From: Shewanella glacialipiscicola
GTDB taxonomy: Bacteria; Pseudomonadota; Gammaproteobacteria; Enterobacterales; Shewanellaceae
Assembly (NCBI RefSeq): GCF_023283485.1
Contig: NZ_JAKILU010000001.1
Span: 124,001 to 188,000 of the forward strand
Direction: 5' to 3'
Length of the DNA: 64,000 nt
Under the pieces are notes generated by a model, which did no database searches, was not told the origin of the DNA, and saw nothing but the letters and a program-made list of their open reading frames with translations. Every line of letters starts with the position of its first letter. Within the stretch, counting starts at the first letter, position 1. The position numbers and the translations under genes are program-made. Shown here piece after piece: positions 38,819-52,524 of the stretch.

Positions 38819-40390
38819 TTGAGCCGAGAAGAACAATATCTACAAAATGCCAAGGCCTACTTTGCTTCACAGCAATTTTCATCCGCGGGTATGTATGCGC
38901 GTAAGGTTATTCGTCGCCAACCTCATAACCTAGATGCATTATTGATTTTGGCGGAGCTTGCATTTAAAGCCAGTGATTTCAAAGATGCAGAATATAAATT
39001 TGATACTATTTTAACACTCGATCCCAACTTTGAGCGTGCGCTGAGAAGTAAATTGCATTTACTCGAAGTAAGACAACGTTATTTTGAACAAGTTGATATG
39101 CTTAATCGTCTTATTACTCTCTTTCCTGATGAGTTAGAGCTGCAATTTAAGCAAGGTATGGCAGCATTACAGACTGGCAATATGGCATTGGCAATCGACA
39201 AGTTAACGCTTTGTACCGTGAGCCATTATAACCATTCTGCGGTAAAATTAAATTTAGGGCATATTTACAAAGCAACCGGTAATACGCAGCTCGCTACGGA
39301 TTTTTATCACCAATTTATTATCGAAAACCCAGATAAAATGGCTACCGGATTTTGGAGCCTAGCGGATCTAAAAAATTATACGTTTTCAGAAAGTGATAAA
39401 TCGGTAGTTATCTCAGCCTTAAATTCTCCATCGCTGTCAGATGCGAGTCGAGCGTTATTGCTGTACACCATGAATCGGATTTATGAGCAGTCAAATCAGC
39501 ATCAATTAGCGTTTGAGGCGATGGCACACGCGAATAAATTGTTGGCGCCACTAAAGCCATTTAAAAAATCTTCATTTATTAATATTGTGCAGTCACTGCG
39601 ACATACAGAACTGACGGCACGGAAAGTTGTTGCTGAACAAAAAGTGCCTATTTTTATTGTCGGTATGCCTCGTTCTGGTACCACGTTAGTCGAGCAAATC
39701 CTTGCGTGTCATAGCTTAATTGGGGCTACGGACGAGCTACCTTATATAGAAAGGATTGCGCTAACACTTGAACAAACCGGCGGTTACGCCAAGCAGTTGG
39801 CACATTTGAGCCAAGAGAAAATCAATCAATATCAGCAAGAATATTTGCAACAATCGGCGCAGTATTTTTCAACAGTTCCTAATTATGTTATTGATAAAAA
39901 CCCTAATAATTTTCTCCATATTGGTTTAATTAAAACCCTTTTTCCACAAGCTAAAATTATTAATGTGATTCGACATACGACGGATAATGCGTTGAGTGTG
40001 TTTAAACAATACTTTAGCTTTGGACATGATTATTCCTACTCGTTAGAGAACATCAAAGTCTATTGGGAGAATTACCTAACACTAATGGAACATTGGGATA
40101 GTCAATTTCCGCAGGATATTTATCATCTCAGTTTTGAGAAACTGGTCATTCAGCCTGATGATGAGATACCTAAGTTACTCAGCTATTGTGGTGTTGATTT
40201 TGAAACAGCTTGCCTGCATTTTTATCAATCGACACGGCCGGTTTTAACCCCGAGTGCAAGCCAAGTTAGACAACCCATGAATACTAAAGCAATAGGTCAA
40301 TGCGAAAAATATCAAGCATTTATGGGGCAAGATTATGTCGATTTTGAACAGATTAATATTAACGTTCGCCATCGTTTATTAGGTCAGTAA
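38819..40390 (+). CDS. TPR-repeat sulfotransferase
   Basis: 523-residue fusion. Residues 1 to about 230 are tetratricopeptide-like helices (QQFSSAGMYARKVIRRQPHN; VKLNLGHIYKATGNTQLATD). From about 275 a PAPS-dependent sulfotransferase domain begins with the 5'-phosphosulfate loop GMPRSGTTLVEQIL (from Gly282), followed by the 3'-phosphate-binding region KIINVIRHTTDNALSVFKQY. No signal peptide is seen, so it acts in the cytoplasm. The TPR part probably holds a protein substrate; the acceptor is unknown. TTG start with a GGGG site. It converges on the hydroxylase/sulfotransferase pair, 45 bases away. Confidence 0.88.
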   Translation: MSREEQYLQNAKAYFASQQFSSAGMYARKVIRRQPHNLDALLILAELAFKASDFKDAEYKFDTILTLDPNFERALRSKLHLLEVRQRYFEQVDMLNRLITLFPDELELQFKQGMAALQTGNMALAIDKLTLCTVSHYNHSAVKLNLGHIYKATGNTQLATDFYHQFIIENPDKMATGFWSLADLKNYTFSESDKSVVISALNSPSLSDASRALLLYTMNRIYEQSNQHQLAFEAMAHANKLLAPLKPFKKSSFINIVQSLRHTELTARKVVAEQKVPIFIVGMPRSGTTLVEQILACHSLIGATDELPYIERIALTLEQTGGYAKQLAHLSQEKINQYQQEYLQQSAQYFSTVPNYVIDKNPNNFLHIGLIKTLFPQAKIINVIRHTTDNALSVFKQYFSFGHDYSYSLENIKVYWENYLTLMEHWDSQFPQDIYHLSFEKLVIQPDDEIPKLLSYCGVDFETACLHFYQSTRPVLTPSASQVRQPMNTKAIGQCEKYQAFMGQDYVDFEQININVRHRLLGQ

Positions 40391-40400
40391 AACTAATAGA

Positions 40401-40424
40401 AAAGGGCTTGTTAACGCCCTTTCC
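40401..40424. terminator. Possible bidirectional terminator between the convergent modification genes
   Basis: Stem AAAGGGC / GCCCTTT with an eight-base loop, lying between the converging stop codons. The T tracts are short (CCTTTCC and AAAAG on the other side), so its strength is uncertain. Confidence 0.55.
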
Positions 40425-40435
40425 TTAATCCAAAA

Positions 40436-41536
40436 CTAGGTTATTTTTCCATGGCAGTTTTTATATTTATCGCCAGAACTACAGTAGCATGGGCTATTCC
40501 GAGTTAATCCGATAGGGATCCCAGTAGTTGTACCAATCCGTTTGTCGGGTAATGGCGTGTCCATCGATTTTTCAACACTACTAATAGTATGTTGTGGCGC
40601 CAGTGCTACATTCATTGATGGCCCTATTATTAACTGCGCCAAAATTTTAACTGCTGAAGTACCATTTGAAATAAACACTTCTTTGTCATACTGACTTGCT
40701 TGCTTGAGTGTTTCATCTCGTAAATGATGAAATAAAGGCCAGCCAGTGTTTTCTTCACCATATAAGAACCATAACTCGCGCCAATCAGCGACAAATCCCT
40801 TTAACAATTGGCTAAATGATGCTTTTATTGGCGTAGTATTTAGCTGACAAGATTGCACGTCAGCTACTAAGTCATTGACTAACAATTCAACTTCGCCTGG
40901 TGACATGATGATTTGGTAATTATGTTTTTCAGTACGAATATTAACGGTGTGCTGCGGTTGATAGTGAGTGAACTTAGCTGACGTCGCAATCTGTTCATCC
41001 ATTTGCTCAACCATGGCCCAAAAACGACTTGAACCCGCAAAGTCTACGACTAAATGAATGCGAGTTTGGTCGCTGTTGTTTTCAACTTTATGAAATTTCC
41101 ATGAATCAAAAATCCAACAGTCTCCTGCCGCCATGTGTACGCGCTCATCATTACATTGGAACACTACATCTTCAGTCGTTACGATAGGAATATGCACTCT
41201 GACGCGCTTATACCAGTGATGGTTAATATCTGAATGTAAAGGCACTTCACATCCTGAATCTAATCGCATTAATCGAGTGCGGCCAATCACCTCGCCAAAT
41301 GAGGCAATGACTTGCTGCAGGTATTCGCACCGCAGCAATGCCGATGTTGGTAACATGGCACCCTTAAAATCATTGTTGAATTCACCATTGACGGAAATTA
41401 ATGGTATTGCCGAATTTCCCGCAAAATTTTCATGGTGTGGTACCCATTCTGCATCGGTAAATTGTGCTATTTCTTGTTGCATTCTTGCTACATCAAACTG
41501 CAGCGGAAGTCGATAAAATTCACGTTTAAGTTTCAT
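40436..41536 (-). CDS. Aspartyl/asparaginyl beta-hydroxylase-like protein with C-terminal SEC-C motif
   Basis: 366 residues. The first half matches the aspartyl/asparaginyl beta-hydroxylase fold (2-oxoglutarate and Fe(II) dependent): metal ligands His101 and Asp103 in PLHSDINHHW, distal His149 (WKFHKVENNS) and Arg159 for 2-oxoglutarate. Residues about 200-340 are a helical domain I cannot name. The C terminus is a zinc-binding SEC-C motif (SPCYCSSGDKYKNCHG; Cys350, Cys352, Cys361, His362) like the SecA tail that binds SecB and ribosomes. It is the second gene of a unit with the sulfotransferase upstream, 25 bases apart. Confidence 0.85.
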   Translation of the reverse strand: MKLKREFYRLPLQFDVARMQQEIAQFTDAEWVPHHENFAGNSAIPLISVNGEFNNDFKGAMLPTSALLRCEYLQQVIASFGEVIGRTRLMRLDSGCEVPLHSDINHHWYKRVRVHIPIVTTEDVVFQCNDERVHMAAGDCWIFDSWKFHKVENNSDQTRIHLVVDFAGSSRFWAMVEQMDEQIATSAKFTHYQPQHTVNIRTEKHNYQIIMSPGEVELLVNDLVADVQSCQLNTTPIKASFSQLLKGFVADWRELWFLYGEENTGWPLFHHLRDETLKQASQYDKEVFISNGTSAVKILAQLIIGPSMNVALAPQHTISSVEKSMDTPLPDKRIGTTTGIPIGLTRNSPCYCSSGDKYKNCHGKIT

Positions 41537-41561
41537 TATTATTATCTCGTCATCTTACCGG

Positions 41562-42560
41562 TTAAATAAATGTGCCATGGCAATGTTTATAACGCTTGCC
41601 CGAATGGCATGGGCACAACGCATTTCGACTTATGTCCTGATATAACACTTTGGGATGAATTGACTCTTGATGGTCCTTTAGCGTAATGCCTTCCTCAGAT
41701 AATGGTTCAATTGCTCGTTCCACCAGTAATTGATTAATTTGTCTTAAAGTCGATTTAACCTCGGGAAATACATGTTGTATTTCAGCTGCATTAGTAAGCC
41801 ATTTATTGGGTGTTGGTGCTGAAATGGTATATCGAGAGTAGGGCAGGCTGGTTGCACAAATTTGCTGGAATGAGCTATCAAAGGGAATATCACAAAACTG
41901 GCAAATCGCTGCCAGTTGCTGACTAGGCTTCGCCACTAAATCAGCATAAGTTAATAGGTGCCAGCGGGATTTAGGCAGCTTGAGTAAACTTGTCATGATG
42001 GCATCATTTGCCTGCTGCCACTGAAACGCGGCGATTTCCTGTTGCGTTTTGCCTTTTTGCTGCGCCCAATTCGCTGGCAGTAATAAAGACCAATCACCAA
42101 ATCCTGGTAATTGGGGATATGTTACAAAGCGATTAGAGCGCCATGCTTCCATGATACTACTGATATTTTCCTTAGGATCTCTGACTAAATAGATAAACAA
42201 GGCATCAGGAAATACTTGGTTTAAAAAGTCGATACGTAAACTGTTTTTAGGGGTCTTTTCTAAAAAACGTATGGGCGCATCAGACAATGAAACACCAGAG
42301 CCGTCTGCGTGGCGCAGTTGTGCAGTAAACCCTTCTTGCAACTGTTGAATAATATCTGTCGTTGCATCTTCTTGATTTAACGCATTGGAGTGAAAACCAC
42401 GTATTGCTACATTTAATTCAGGAATCGTTTCAATAACAGCATGGCTTTCGCCGCCTATCGTACATAGAGCGGTATTCTGGGACAGCACTTCAAAGAGCAA
42501 GGTACTACCAGAGCGAGGCGCAGACAGAATAATTATGGGGCGATCAAAACAAGCACTCAA
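41562..42560 (-). CDS. Sulfotransferase with C-terminal SEC-C motif
   Basis: 332-residue PAPS-dependent sulfotransferase-like protein. The N-terminal loop is IIILSAPRSGSTLLFEVLS (from residue 9), and the 3'-phosphate region is ALFIYLVRDPKENISSIM (about 135-152). The C terminus repeats the SEC-C motif of its neighbour (LCPCHSGKRYKHCHG; Cys316, Cys318, Cys327, His328). The start is TTG at 42560 with CGGAGT upstream. It is the first gene of the minus-strand pair with the beta-hydroxylase. The shared tail suggests the two proteins go to the same place or partner. Confidence 0.86.
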   Translation of the reverse strand: MSACFDRPIIILSAPRSGSTLLFEVLSQNTALCTIGGESHAVIETIPELNVAIRGFHSNALNQEDATTDIIQQLQEGFTAQLRHADGSGVSLSDAPIRFLEKTPKNSLRIDFLNQVFPDALFIYLVRDPKENISSIMEAWRSNRFVTYPQLPGFGDWSLLLPANWAQQKGKTQQEIAAFQWQQANDAIMTSLLKLPKSRWHLLTYADLVAKPSQQLAAICQFCDIPFDSSFQQICATSLPYSRYTISAPTPNKWLTNAAEIQHVFPEVKSTLRQINQLLVERAIEPLSEEGITLKDHQESIHPKVLYQDISRNALCPCHSGKRYKHCHGTFI

Positions 42561-43043
42561 TCGTGTTACTCCGTATCAACATAACAATTTGGCTACAGCA
42601 TACAGGAACACGGTTTTGACTTCAAAATACCAAGTTAAGATGTTGGCATCGTCCTTTTTATAAAATGTTCGGTTAAGCAAGATTTTTTATCGTCAATAAT
42701 GCAGAGGGATTGATGGCGGGTAACTCAACACGGTTAATAGATTTTATTTTTTACCTTTAGATATATATGGTTAGGTTTATGCGGTGGGGCAGGGTATCGG
42801 CTTTTTCTCATCAGGTGATTTCAAGCTGGCCGTTAATTTGCTAAGACAATAATACAATGTTGGCTAGCCCGATAATCGTATGCTAAAAACTCATCTTATG
42901 CGCACGCAAAAATAAAGCTTTGATGAGTAATCAAATCAAATTAGTTGCAAATAATTAACAAAAATGCCGCTCAGGAGAGTGAGCGGCATTTGTTTTAATA
43001 CTGTTTTATTTTCAACTTGTCACAGACGAATGCGCTATGAGTA
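42561..43043. other. Gap between roxA and the SEC-C sulfotransferase
   Basis: 483 bases. The roxA terminator occupies 42956-42991. The remaining 395 bases upstream of the sulfotransferase are AT-rich and hold no gene I can support; the promoter of the sulfotransferase/hydroxylase pair should be here. No repeat like the 11-bp array is present. Confidence 0.45.
42956..42991 (-). terminator. Terminator of roxA
   Basis: A 12-bp stem AAATGCCGCTCA / TGAGCGGCATTT with a six-base loop. On the minus strand the stem runs into TTTTTG, about 52 bases after the roxA stop. Confidence 0.88.
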
Positions 43044-44198
43044 TTACTCTTCGCTATCGTTTAAGTCGCTATCACTTAAGTAATAAAAACCTTGATTGAT
43101 GAGTTTCAACAATAAGGTTTGGACTTCTTCGTGCTGACATAGCTCTGTTGCTTCATCGGCGTTTAAGCTCACTTTATCGCTCAATAGCACGATGATATCT
43201 GCTGGTGTATTTAGCAGCTCATACACTTCACCATTGATGAATAATCGCGGCGCGGAGTCATTTTCAAGGCGCAATACTTTCAAACCACCAATACGGCTGA
43301 GGCCTGCACCTTGGGCAAACGCATCTTGCAAATCTTCAATGCAGTAAGCTTCTTCGCCTTCACACAAATCAAGCTCGAAACGGTTCTGGCTGAGTAGTTT
43401 ACCTAACACGATTTGGTAGCTATTGGGATCTTGGCTCAGCTCGCTCAAGAGTGACATGATACCCACTTGATGATCTTGGCTGACGATACCGGCTGAACTC
43501 GGTTCAGTTTTCGAGGTGAAACGCTGCTGACCTAAGTTATTATCGAGCAGGTAATCGGCGACTTCACTGACCAATTCTTGCTGGCTTGGTGCACGGAAAC
43601 CAATCGAGTAACTCATTGCCACTGTCAGAGTTTCGCCGCAATGCGGGAAACCAGGTGGAATATAAAGCATGTCGCCTTTTTCTAGTACCACATCGATAAT
43701 TGGCGTGAAGTCTTCAACCAGCGGCGAGTTGGGATTGCCACCACGGCGTTGTTGCGGCGTGTTGTCGCCCACAGTCCAGCGACGCTGACCTTCGCCTTGA
43801 ATAATAAATACATCGTAGTTATCAACATGTGGGCCCACACCGCCACTTGGGGTGGCAAAAGATGCCATCAAGTCATCAAAGCGCCAGTCTGGTAAAAAGC
43901 GTAGTGCTTCAACCAATGGCTGAGAATCGGGGTACCAATGGTTGACCGCTTGCACTAATAATTGCCAATGGGTTTCACCATAGTTGTCGTAATCTTCAAA
44001 CGGGCCTTGCACCACTTCCCAGTTATCATCTTTAGTGACAACGATACGTGAAGAGATTTCTTCTTCACAGGCCAGACCTGCTAATTCATCGGCGCTGATC
44101 GGATCTTCAAACTGTGGGAAAGCATTTTTGATTAGCAGAGGTTTCTTTTGCCAGTACTCACTAAGAAACTGGGCGATATCGAGATTGAGTGTATACAT
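43044..44198 (-). CDS. roxA: Ribosomal protein uL16 arginine hydroxylase RoxA (YcfD)
   Basis: JmjC-type 2-oxoglutarate oxygenase that hydroxylates an arginine of 50S protein L16. From ATG 44198 it has 384 residues. The metal triad is His124, Asp126 (GGVGPHVDNYDVF) and His186 (IPPGFPHCGETL), matching E. coli YcfD positions 125/127/187. Other family stretches are DPISADELAGLA, LPDWRFDDLMASFATPSGG and YSIGFRAPSQQEL. An ATG at 44219 lies inside a terminator hairpin and adds seven non-family residues, so I reject it. Neither start has a convincing Shine-Dalgarno sequence. purB lies upstream on the same strand. Confidence 0.94.
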   Translation of the reverse strand: MYTLNLDIAQFLSEYWQKKPLLIKNAFPQFEDPISADELAGLACEEEISSRIVVTKDDNWEVVQGPFEDYDNYGETHWQLLVQAVNHWYPDSQPLVEALRFLPDWRFDDLMASFATPSGGVGPHVDNYDVFIIQGEGQRRWTVGDNTPQQRRGGNPNSPLVEDFTPIIDVVLEKGDMLYIPPGFPHCGETLTVAMSYSIGFRAPSQQELVSEVADYLLDNNLGQQRFTSKTEPSSAGIVSQDHQVGIMSLLSELSQDPNSYQIVLGKLLSQNRFELDLCEGEEAYCIEDLQDAFAQGAGLSRIGGLKVLRLENDSAPRLFINGEVYELLNTPADIIVLLSDKVSLNADEATELCQHEEVQTLLLKLINQGFYYLSDSDLNDSEE

Positions 44199-44204
44199 AG
44201 TGTT

Positions 44205-44245
44205 AAAAAAGGCGACCACATCTAGGGGATGTGAGTCGCCTTAAT
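44205..44245 (-). terminator. Terminator/attenuator hairpin between purB and roxA
   Basis: On the minus strand AAGGCGAC plus CACATC pair with GATGTG plus GTCGCCTT (one bulged base), followed by TTTTTT. It starts about 70 bases after the purB stop and ends only about seven bases before the roxA ATG at 44198, so it lies in the roxA leader. Confidence 0.85.
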
Positions 44246-44315
44246 CCTTATTTCTGTTTAAGAAAGAGTATTGTCCGTCGCCAATTTCAGCTAATAACTA
44301 ATTTCAGTCAATAGC

Positions 44316-46333
<2,018 letters not shown>

Positions 46334-46336
46334 GCT

Positions 46337-47455
46337 TTATCCTCGGATCAGTTGATCTATGATGCCGCCACCTAGGCAGACTTCACCATCATAAAATACC
46401 GCAGATTGCCCAGGCGTTACCGCCGCAACAGGCTCATCGAATATGACTTTTAAGGTGTGTTCATCGGTGTAGGTCAAAGTACAAGGCACGTCTTGTTGGC
46501 GATAACGGGTTTTCACTACGATATGGCAGCCATCAACGGGTCCGGTTCTATCCACCCAATGCAGTTGATTAACTGTCATACCCGTAGACATTAAACGAGG
46601 ATGGTGTCCGCCTTGGCCCACGATCAATACGTTGCGCTCAAGATCTTTATCAACCACATACCATGGGTCATCATTGCTATCTTTCATGCCGCCAATACCT
46701 AAGCCTTTACGTTGGCCTAAGGTGTGGTACATCAGTCCTTGGTGCTTGCCGATGACTTCGCCTTCTGGGGTTTCGATATTGCCCGGCTGTGCTGGTAAAT
46801 AAGTACCTAAGAATTCAGTAAATTTACGCTCACCGATAAAGCAGATGCCAGTGCTGTCTTTTTTATCATGGGTAATTAAGCCCATTTTTTTAGCAATCTC
46901 ACGTACTTCATGTTTTTCGAGTTCACCCACAGGGAACAGACTACGGGCCACTTGTTCGTGGCTGAGCGTGTAAAGGAAATAGCTTTGATCTTTATTGCTA
47001 TCAACGCCGCGCAGCATTTGCGTGTTGCCATCGATATTGTCTCGGCGGCGCACATAATGGCCCATGGCGATGTAATCGGCATCGAGGATTTCGTCGGCAA
47101 ATTCTAAAAATGCCTTAAATTTAATTTCTTTGTTGCACATGATATCGGGATTGGGCGTGCGGCCCGCCTTGTATTCGGCGAGGAAATACTCAAATACATT
47201 GTCCCAATATTCGGCAGCAAAATTCACTGTGTGAAGCTTAATTCCGAGTTTATCGCACACGGCTTGAGCATCTTTTAAATCATCAGCGGCTGCACAATAC
47301 TCGCTATTATCATCTTCTTCCCAGTTCTTCATGAAAAGGCCTTCAACCTGATAGCCTTGCTGCATAAGCAAATAAGCTGAAACAGATGAATCTACACCGC
47401 CAGACATGCCGACAATGACTTTTTTTCCTGTATGAGTGGGTTCGATTGATGTCAT
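46337..47455 (-). CDS. mnmA: tRNA-specific 2-thiouridylase MnmA
   Basis: Installs the 2-thio group on wobble uridine 34 of tRNA Lys, Glu and Gln. From ATG 47455 it has 372 residues. The PP-loop is [18 protein letters not shown] (about 14-31); the two catalytic cysteines are in [12 protein letters not shown] and [22 protein letters not shown] and the C-terminal [17 protein letters not shown] are also typical. An upstream in-frame ATG at 47470 would add five residues but has no ribosome site; AGGA precedes 47455. It is the first gene of the mnmA-hflD-purB set. Confidence 0.97.
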   Translation of the reverse strand: MTSIEPTHTGKKVIVGMSGGVDSSVSAYLLMQQGYQVEGLFMKNWEEDDNSEYCAAADDLKDAQAVCDKLGIKLHTVNFAAEYWDNVFEYFLAEYKAGRTPNPDIMCNKEIKFKAFLEFADEILDADYIAMGHYVRRRDNIDGNTQMLRGVDSNKDQSYFLYTLSHEQVARSLFPVGELEKHEVREIAKKMGLITHDKKDSTGICFIGERKFTEFLGTYLPAQPGNIETPEGEVIGKHQGLMYHTLGQRKGLGIGGMKDSNDDPWYVVDKDLERNVLIVGQGGHHPRLMSTGMTVNQLHWVDRTGPVDGCHIVVKTRYRQQDVPCTLTYTDEHTLKVIFDEPVAAVTPGQSAVFYDGEVCLGGGIIDQLIRG

Positions 47456-47697
47456 AAATCCTAAAACCATTGAGTATGTGTGTTGGTTAGGTGGTTAAAT
47501 TTAAGCCACGAAATCGTGCGCGTAACAAAAAACACTTAACCTAACTGAAAAATATGGGTGTAGTGCCAGCTGTCATTAAACCCCCGCATTTATGGCCGAC
47601 GGTTCACATTTGTGACTGTTGCTTTCATCACGTTGAGACCGACAGGCACTAGCACATGCATAAGTTTAACGAGCAGTTTATGCGGGGCAGTATTCTA

Positions 47698-48192
47698 TCA
47701 CGCCTTACTCGCTTGGGCTATCGTGAGGCGGCCACTATTGAGTAAGCCGAGGGGATAGCTTTGGCCTGTTTGTACGTTGTTGAGATAGTCTTTTAGACAA
47801 TCGAGCACTAAGGGGCTGCGCAGTAAAGATTGCTTCGCCTCTATCTGCTCAAAACTCAGCCAGTGCGCACTATGAATGGCTTTATCCTGTGGCGTAGGTG
47901 AGGGCATATCATTAAGCTGTACGAAAAAGGTAAAGCGCACAAAAGCTAAGTCTTCACTGGCGCTAAATTGATAGATACCGACTAATCCTTGGGGCTTGAG
48001 TGACAACCCCGTTTCTTCAAACACTTCACGCTCACAGGCTTGAATCAAGCTCTCATTCGCTTCTAAATGGCCAGCAGGTTGATTAAAACGCTGTTCGCCT
48101 TCAATCCACTCTTCTACCATGAGATATTTGTCCTGTGAAGTCGCATGAATAATACACGCGACGGTCACATTGGGTTTATATCTTTGACTCAT
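47698..48192 (-). CDS. nudJ: Nudix hydrolase, NudJ/YmfB-like
   Basis: 164-residue Nudix hydrolase; NudJ removes phosphate from nucleoside di- and triphosphates and from the thiamine precursor HMP-PP. The N terminus KPNVTVACIIHATSQDKYLM is family-like, the Nudix box begins GHLEANESLIQACE and ends REVFEETGL (about 41-63), and GIYQFSASEDLAFVRFTFFV follows. It lies 46 bases after rluE on the same strand, and 242 bases separate it from mnmA. The order rluE-nudJ-mnmA-hflD-purB equals that of E. coli. Confidence 0.9.
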   Translation of the reverse strand: MSQRYKPNVTVACIIHATSQDKYLMVEEWIEGEQRFNQPAGHLEANESLIQACEREVFEETGLSLKPQGLVGIYQFSASEDLAFVRFTFFVQLNDMPSPTPQDKAIHSAHWLSFEQIEAKQSLLRSPLVLDCLKDYLNNVQTGQSYPLGLLNSGRLTIAQASKA

Positions 48193-48238
48193 GGTGTCTC
48201 CTTGGAGTGGATGTCAGCAGCAAAAATGTGGCTGAATT

Positions 48239-49042
48239 TTAGACTTCATCACCGAGGCGAATGCACTTGTGTTCACCCGATGGCAAATTATCTAGACTCC
48301 ATTGACCTATTTTATAACGGATTAATCTTAAGGTCGGAAAACCGATATGCGCGGTCATGCGTCTAACTTGACGGTTGCGGCCCTCATGGATTTGAATTTC
48401 TAACCAAGTGGTCGGGATATTTTTACGTTCTCTTACCGGAGGATTACGAGGCCAAATATCGGGCGAGTCCATGATTTTGACTTTAGCGGGTAATGTCATA
48501 CCATCATTTAACTCAACACCTTGGCGCAATTTTGTTAGCACATCCTCGCTTGGAACACCTTCTACTTGCACCCAGTAGATTTTAAAGGTTTTCTTTTTCG
48601 GCTCAGTCAGTCTTGCCTGTAATTGCCCATCATTGGTGAGCAGTAATAAGCCTTCACTGTCTCTGTCTAAACGGCCTGCGGCATATACATCAGCGATAGG
48701 GATATAATCTTTAAGCGTTTTACGGCCCTGTTCATCAGTAAACTGGCAAAGTACGTCAAAAGGCTTATTAAACAGTACGATAATCGGTGCAAGTGTTTGA
48801 CTTACGACCGGTTTGGCAGCGGCGACTGCACGACGATTAGGATTTTTGAAAGGTTCTTTCTTTAAACTGCCATTGGCATTACGCGCCGGCTGCACTTTAC
48901 CTTCAGCCACAGTGGTTCTGTTAGCCGATCTTTTGTTGGCGGATTTTGTCGAAGGCTTGGCAGGGGAGCTTGCGCCAGTATTGGCACGTTTAGGTGAGGA
49001 CTTATTTTTGTTGATATTTTTGCTAACAGGAGGTTGAGACAC
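48239..49042 (-). CDS. rluE: 23S rRNA pseudouridine synthase RluE
   Basis: RsuA/RluB/E/F-family pseudouridine synthase, predicted to modify U2457 of 23S rRNA. The catalytic Asp is in [20 protein letters not shown], with [20 protein letters not shown] before it and [20 protein letters not shown] near the end. The protein has 267 residues; about 85 N-terminal residues are a Lys/Ser/Ala/Asn-rich low-complexity basic extension absent from E. coli RluE (217), probably disordered and RNA-binding. It is divergent from icd. Confidence 0.9.
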   Translation of the reverse strand: MSQPPVSKNINKNKSSPKRANTGASSPAKPSTKSANKRSANRTTVAEGKVQPARNANGSLKKEPFKNPNRRAVAAAKPVVSQTLAPIIVLFNKPFDVLCQFTDEQGRKTLKDYIPIADVYAAGRLDRDSEGLLLLTNDGQLQARLTEPKKKTFKIYWVQVEGVPSEDVLTKLRQGVELNDGMTLPAKVKIMDSPDIWPRNPPVRERKNIPTTWLEIQIHEGRNRQVRRMTAHIGFPTLRLIRYKIGQWSLDNLPSGEHKCIRLGDEV

Positions 49043-51625
<2,583 letters not shown>

Positions 51626-51646
51626 TTTTGACCATTAACAAAACAG

Positions 51647-51676
51647 AAAAAGGACCTGCATTGCAGGTCCTTTTTT
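51647..51676 (+). terminator. Terminator of icd
   Basis: Stem AAAAAGGACCTGCA / TGCAGGTCCTTTTT with almost no spacer and a T run, 21 bases after the stop. Confidence 0.92.
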
Positions 51677-51719
51677 ATATAAACGGGTTCGGTGTCAGTG
51701 GAATACTGTATTTCACCAA

Positions 51720-51750
51720 TAAAAAGGCAGGGATATATCCCTGCCTTTTA
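51720..51750 (-). terminator. Terminator of cspD
   Basis: Stem AAAAGGCAGGGAT / ATCCCTGCCTTTT; on the minus strand it runs into TTTTTATTGG, 22 bases after the cspD stop. It stands back to back with the icd terminator. Confidence 0.9.
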
Positions 51751-51771
51751 GATCATTGGCCTCACCAAAGA

Positions 51772-51978
51772 TTATTTTGTTGGTGAAATGGCTGACGCAT
51801 GCATCCCTTTTGGGCCTGCTTCTACTTCAAAGTGAACTGGTTGGCCTGCTTTTAGAGTTCGATAGCCTTCCATTTCAATGGTAGAATAATGTGCAAAAAC
51901 GTCCTCACCACCTTGATCAGGGCAAATAAACCCGAATCCTTTGGCGTTGTTGAACCATTTAACAGTTCCGCTTGCCAT
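51772..51978 (-). CDS. cspD: Cold-shock-domain protein CspD
   Basis: 68-residue single cold-shock domain. RNP1 is KGFGFICPD (13-21) and RNP2 is DVFAHYSTI (26-34). The extra residues and the C terminus ([16 protein letters not shown]) resemble CspD rather than CspA; CspD binds single-stranded DNA and slows replication in stationary phase. It is divergent from clpS, the same neighbourhood as in E. coli (cspD-clpS-clpA), which supports the name. Confidence 0.92.
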   Translation of the reverse strand: MASGTVKWFNNAKGFGFICPDQGGEDVFAHYSTIEMEGYRTLKAGQPVHFEVEAGPKGMHASAISPTK

Positions 51979-52171
51979 ACTTCAACTTCCTTCTGTTGTT
52001 TACTTACCAGTAAGATAGTAAAACTGCTGTAGACGATTATTCTTTCACCGTCAGAACAACAGAATGTAAGGAGTAAAAGCGGAAGTCAAGCTGAAATTAA
52101 CAAGTAAGTAACAACAAATTAATTTGATTAGAACAATTGGAAGAGGCCAACACGAGAGGCTAGTATTAAAA

Positions 52172-52480
52172 ATGGCGAAGATAGGAAATATTGAACACGT
52201 TGAAGAACGTGTCGAATCTGAGTTGATGCCACCTTCAATGTATAAGGTAGTGCTCAATAATGATGATTACACTCCAATGGATTTTGTGATTGAAGTTTTA
52301 CAGGTTTTCTTTCGCAAGAATGAGCAGGAAGCGACCGATATTATGTTAATGATTCATCACCAAGGAAAGGGTATCTGTGGCGTTTTCCCTTTTGGGATTG
52401 CAGAAACTAAGGTGATACAAGTAAATCAATTTGCAAGACAAAACCAACATCCGTTACTGTGTTCATTAGAGAAAGCATAA
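52172..52480 (+). CDS. clpS: ClpS adaptor for N-degron substrates
   Basis: 102-residue adaptor that brings proteins with Leu, Phe, Tyr or Trp N termini to ClpAP. The N-terminal flexible arm ends near residue 20, then [20 protein letters not shown] (about 23-42) has the Asn-Asp residues that contact the N-terminal amine, and [17 protein letters not shown] carries the pocket histidine. An open frame extends back to a TTG at 52124, but family similarity starts at ATG 52172. It lies 44 bases before clpA; the two form the usual pair. Confidence 0.96.
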   Translation: MAKIGNIEHVEERVESELMPPSMYKVVLNNDDYTPMDFVIEVLQVFFRKNEQEATDIMLMIHHQGKGICGVFPFGIAETKVIQVNQFARQNQHPLLCSLEKA

Positions 52481-52524
52481 AATCGCTTAACTCTGTAGTC
52501 TGTTGTTAATTTTTGGGGGTGCTT

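Noticed and set aside
44199..44219. Upstream ATG of roxA at 44219
   Set aside because: It lies inside the purB terminator stem, lacks a ribosome site and adds residues absent from the family.
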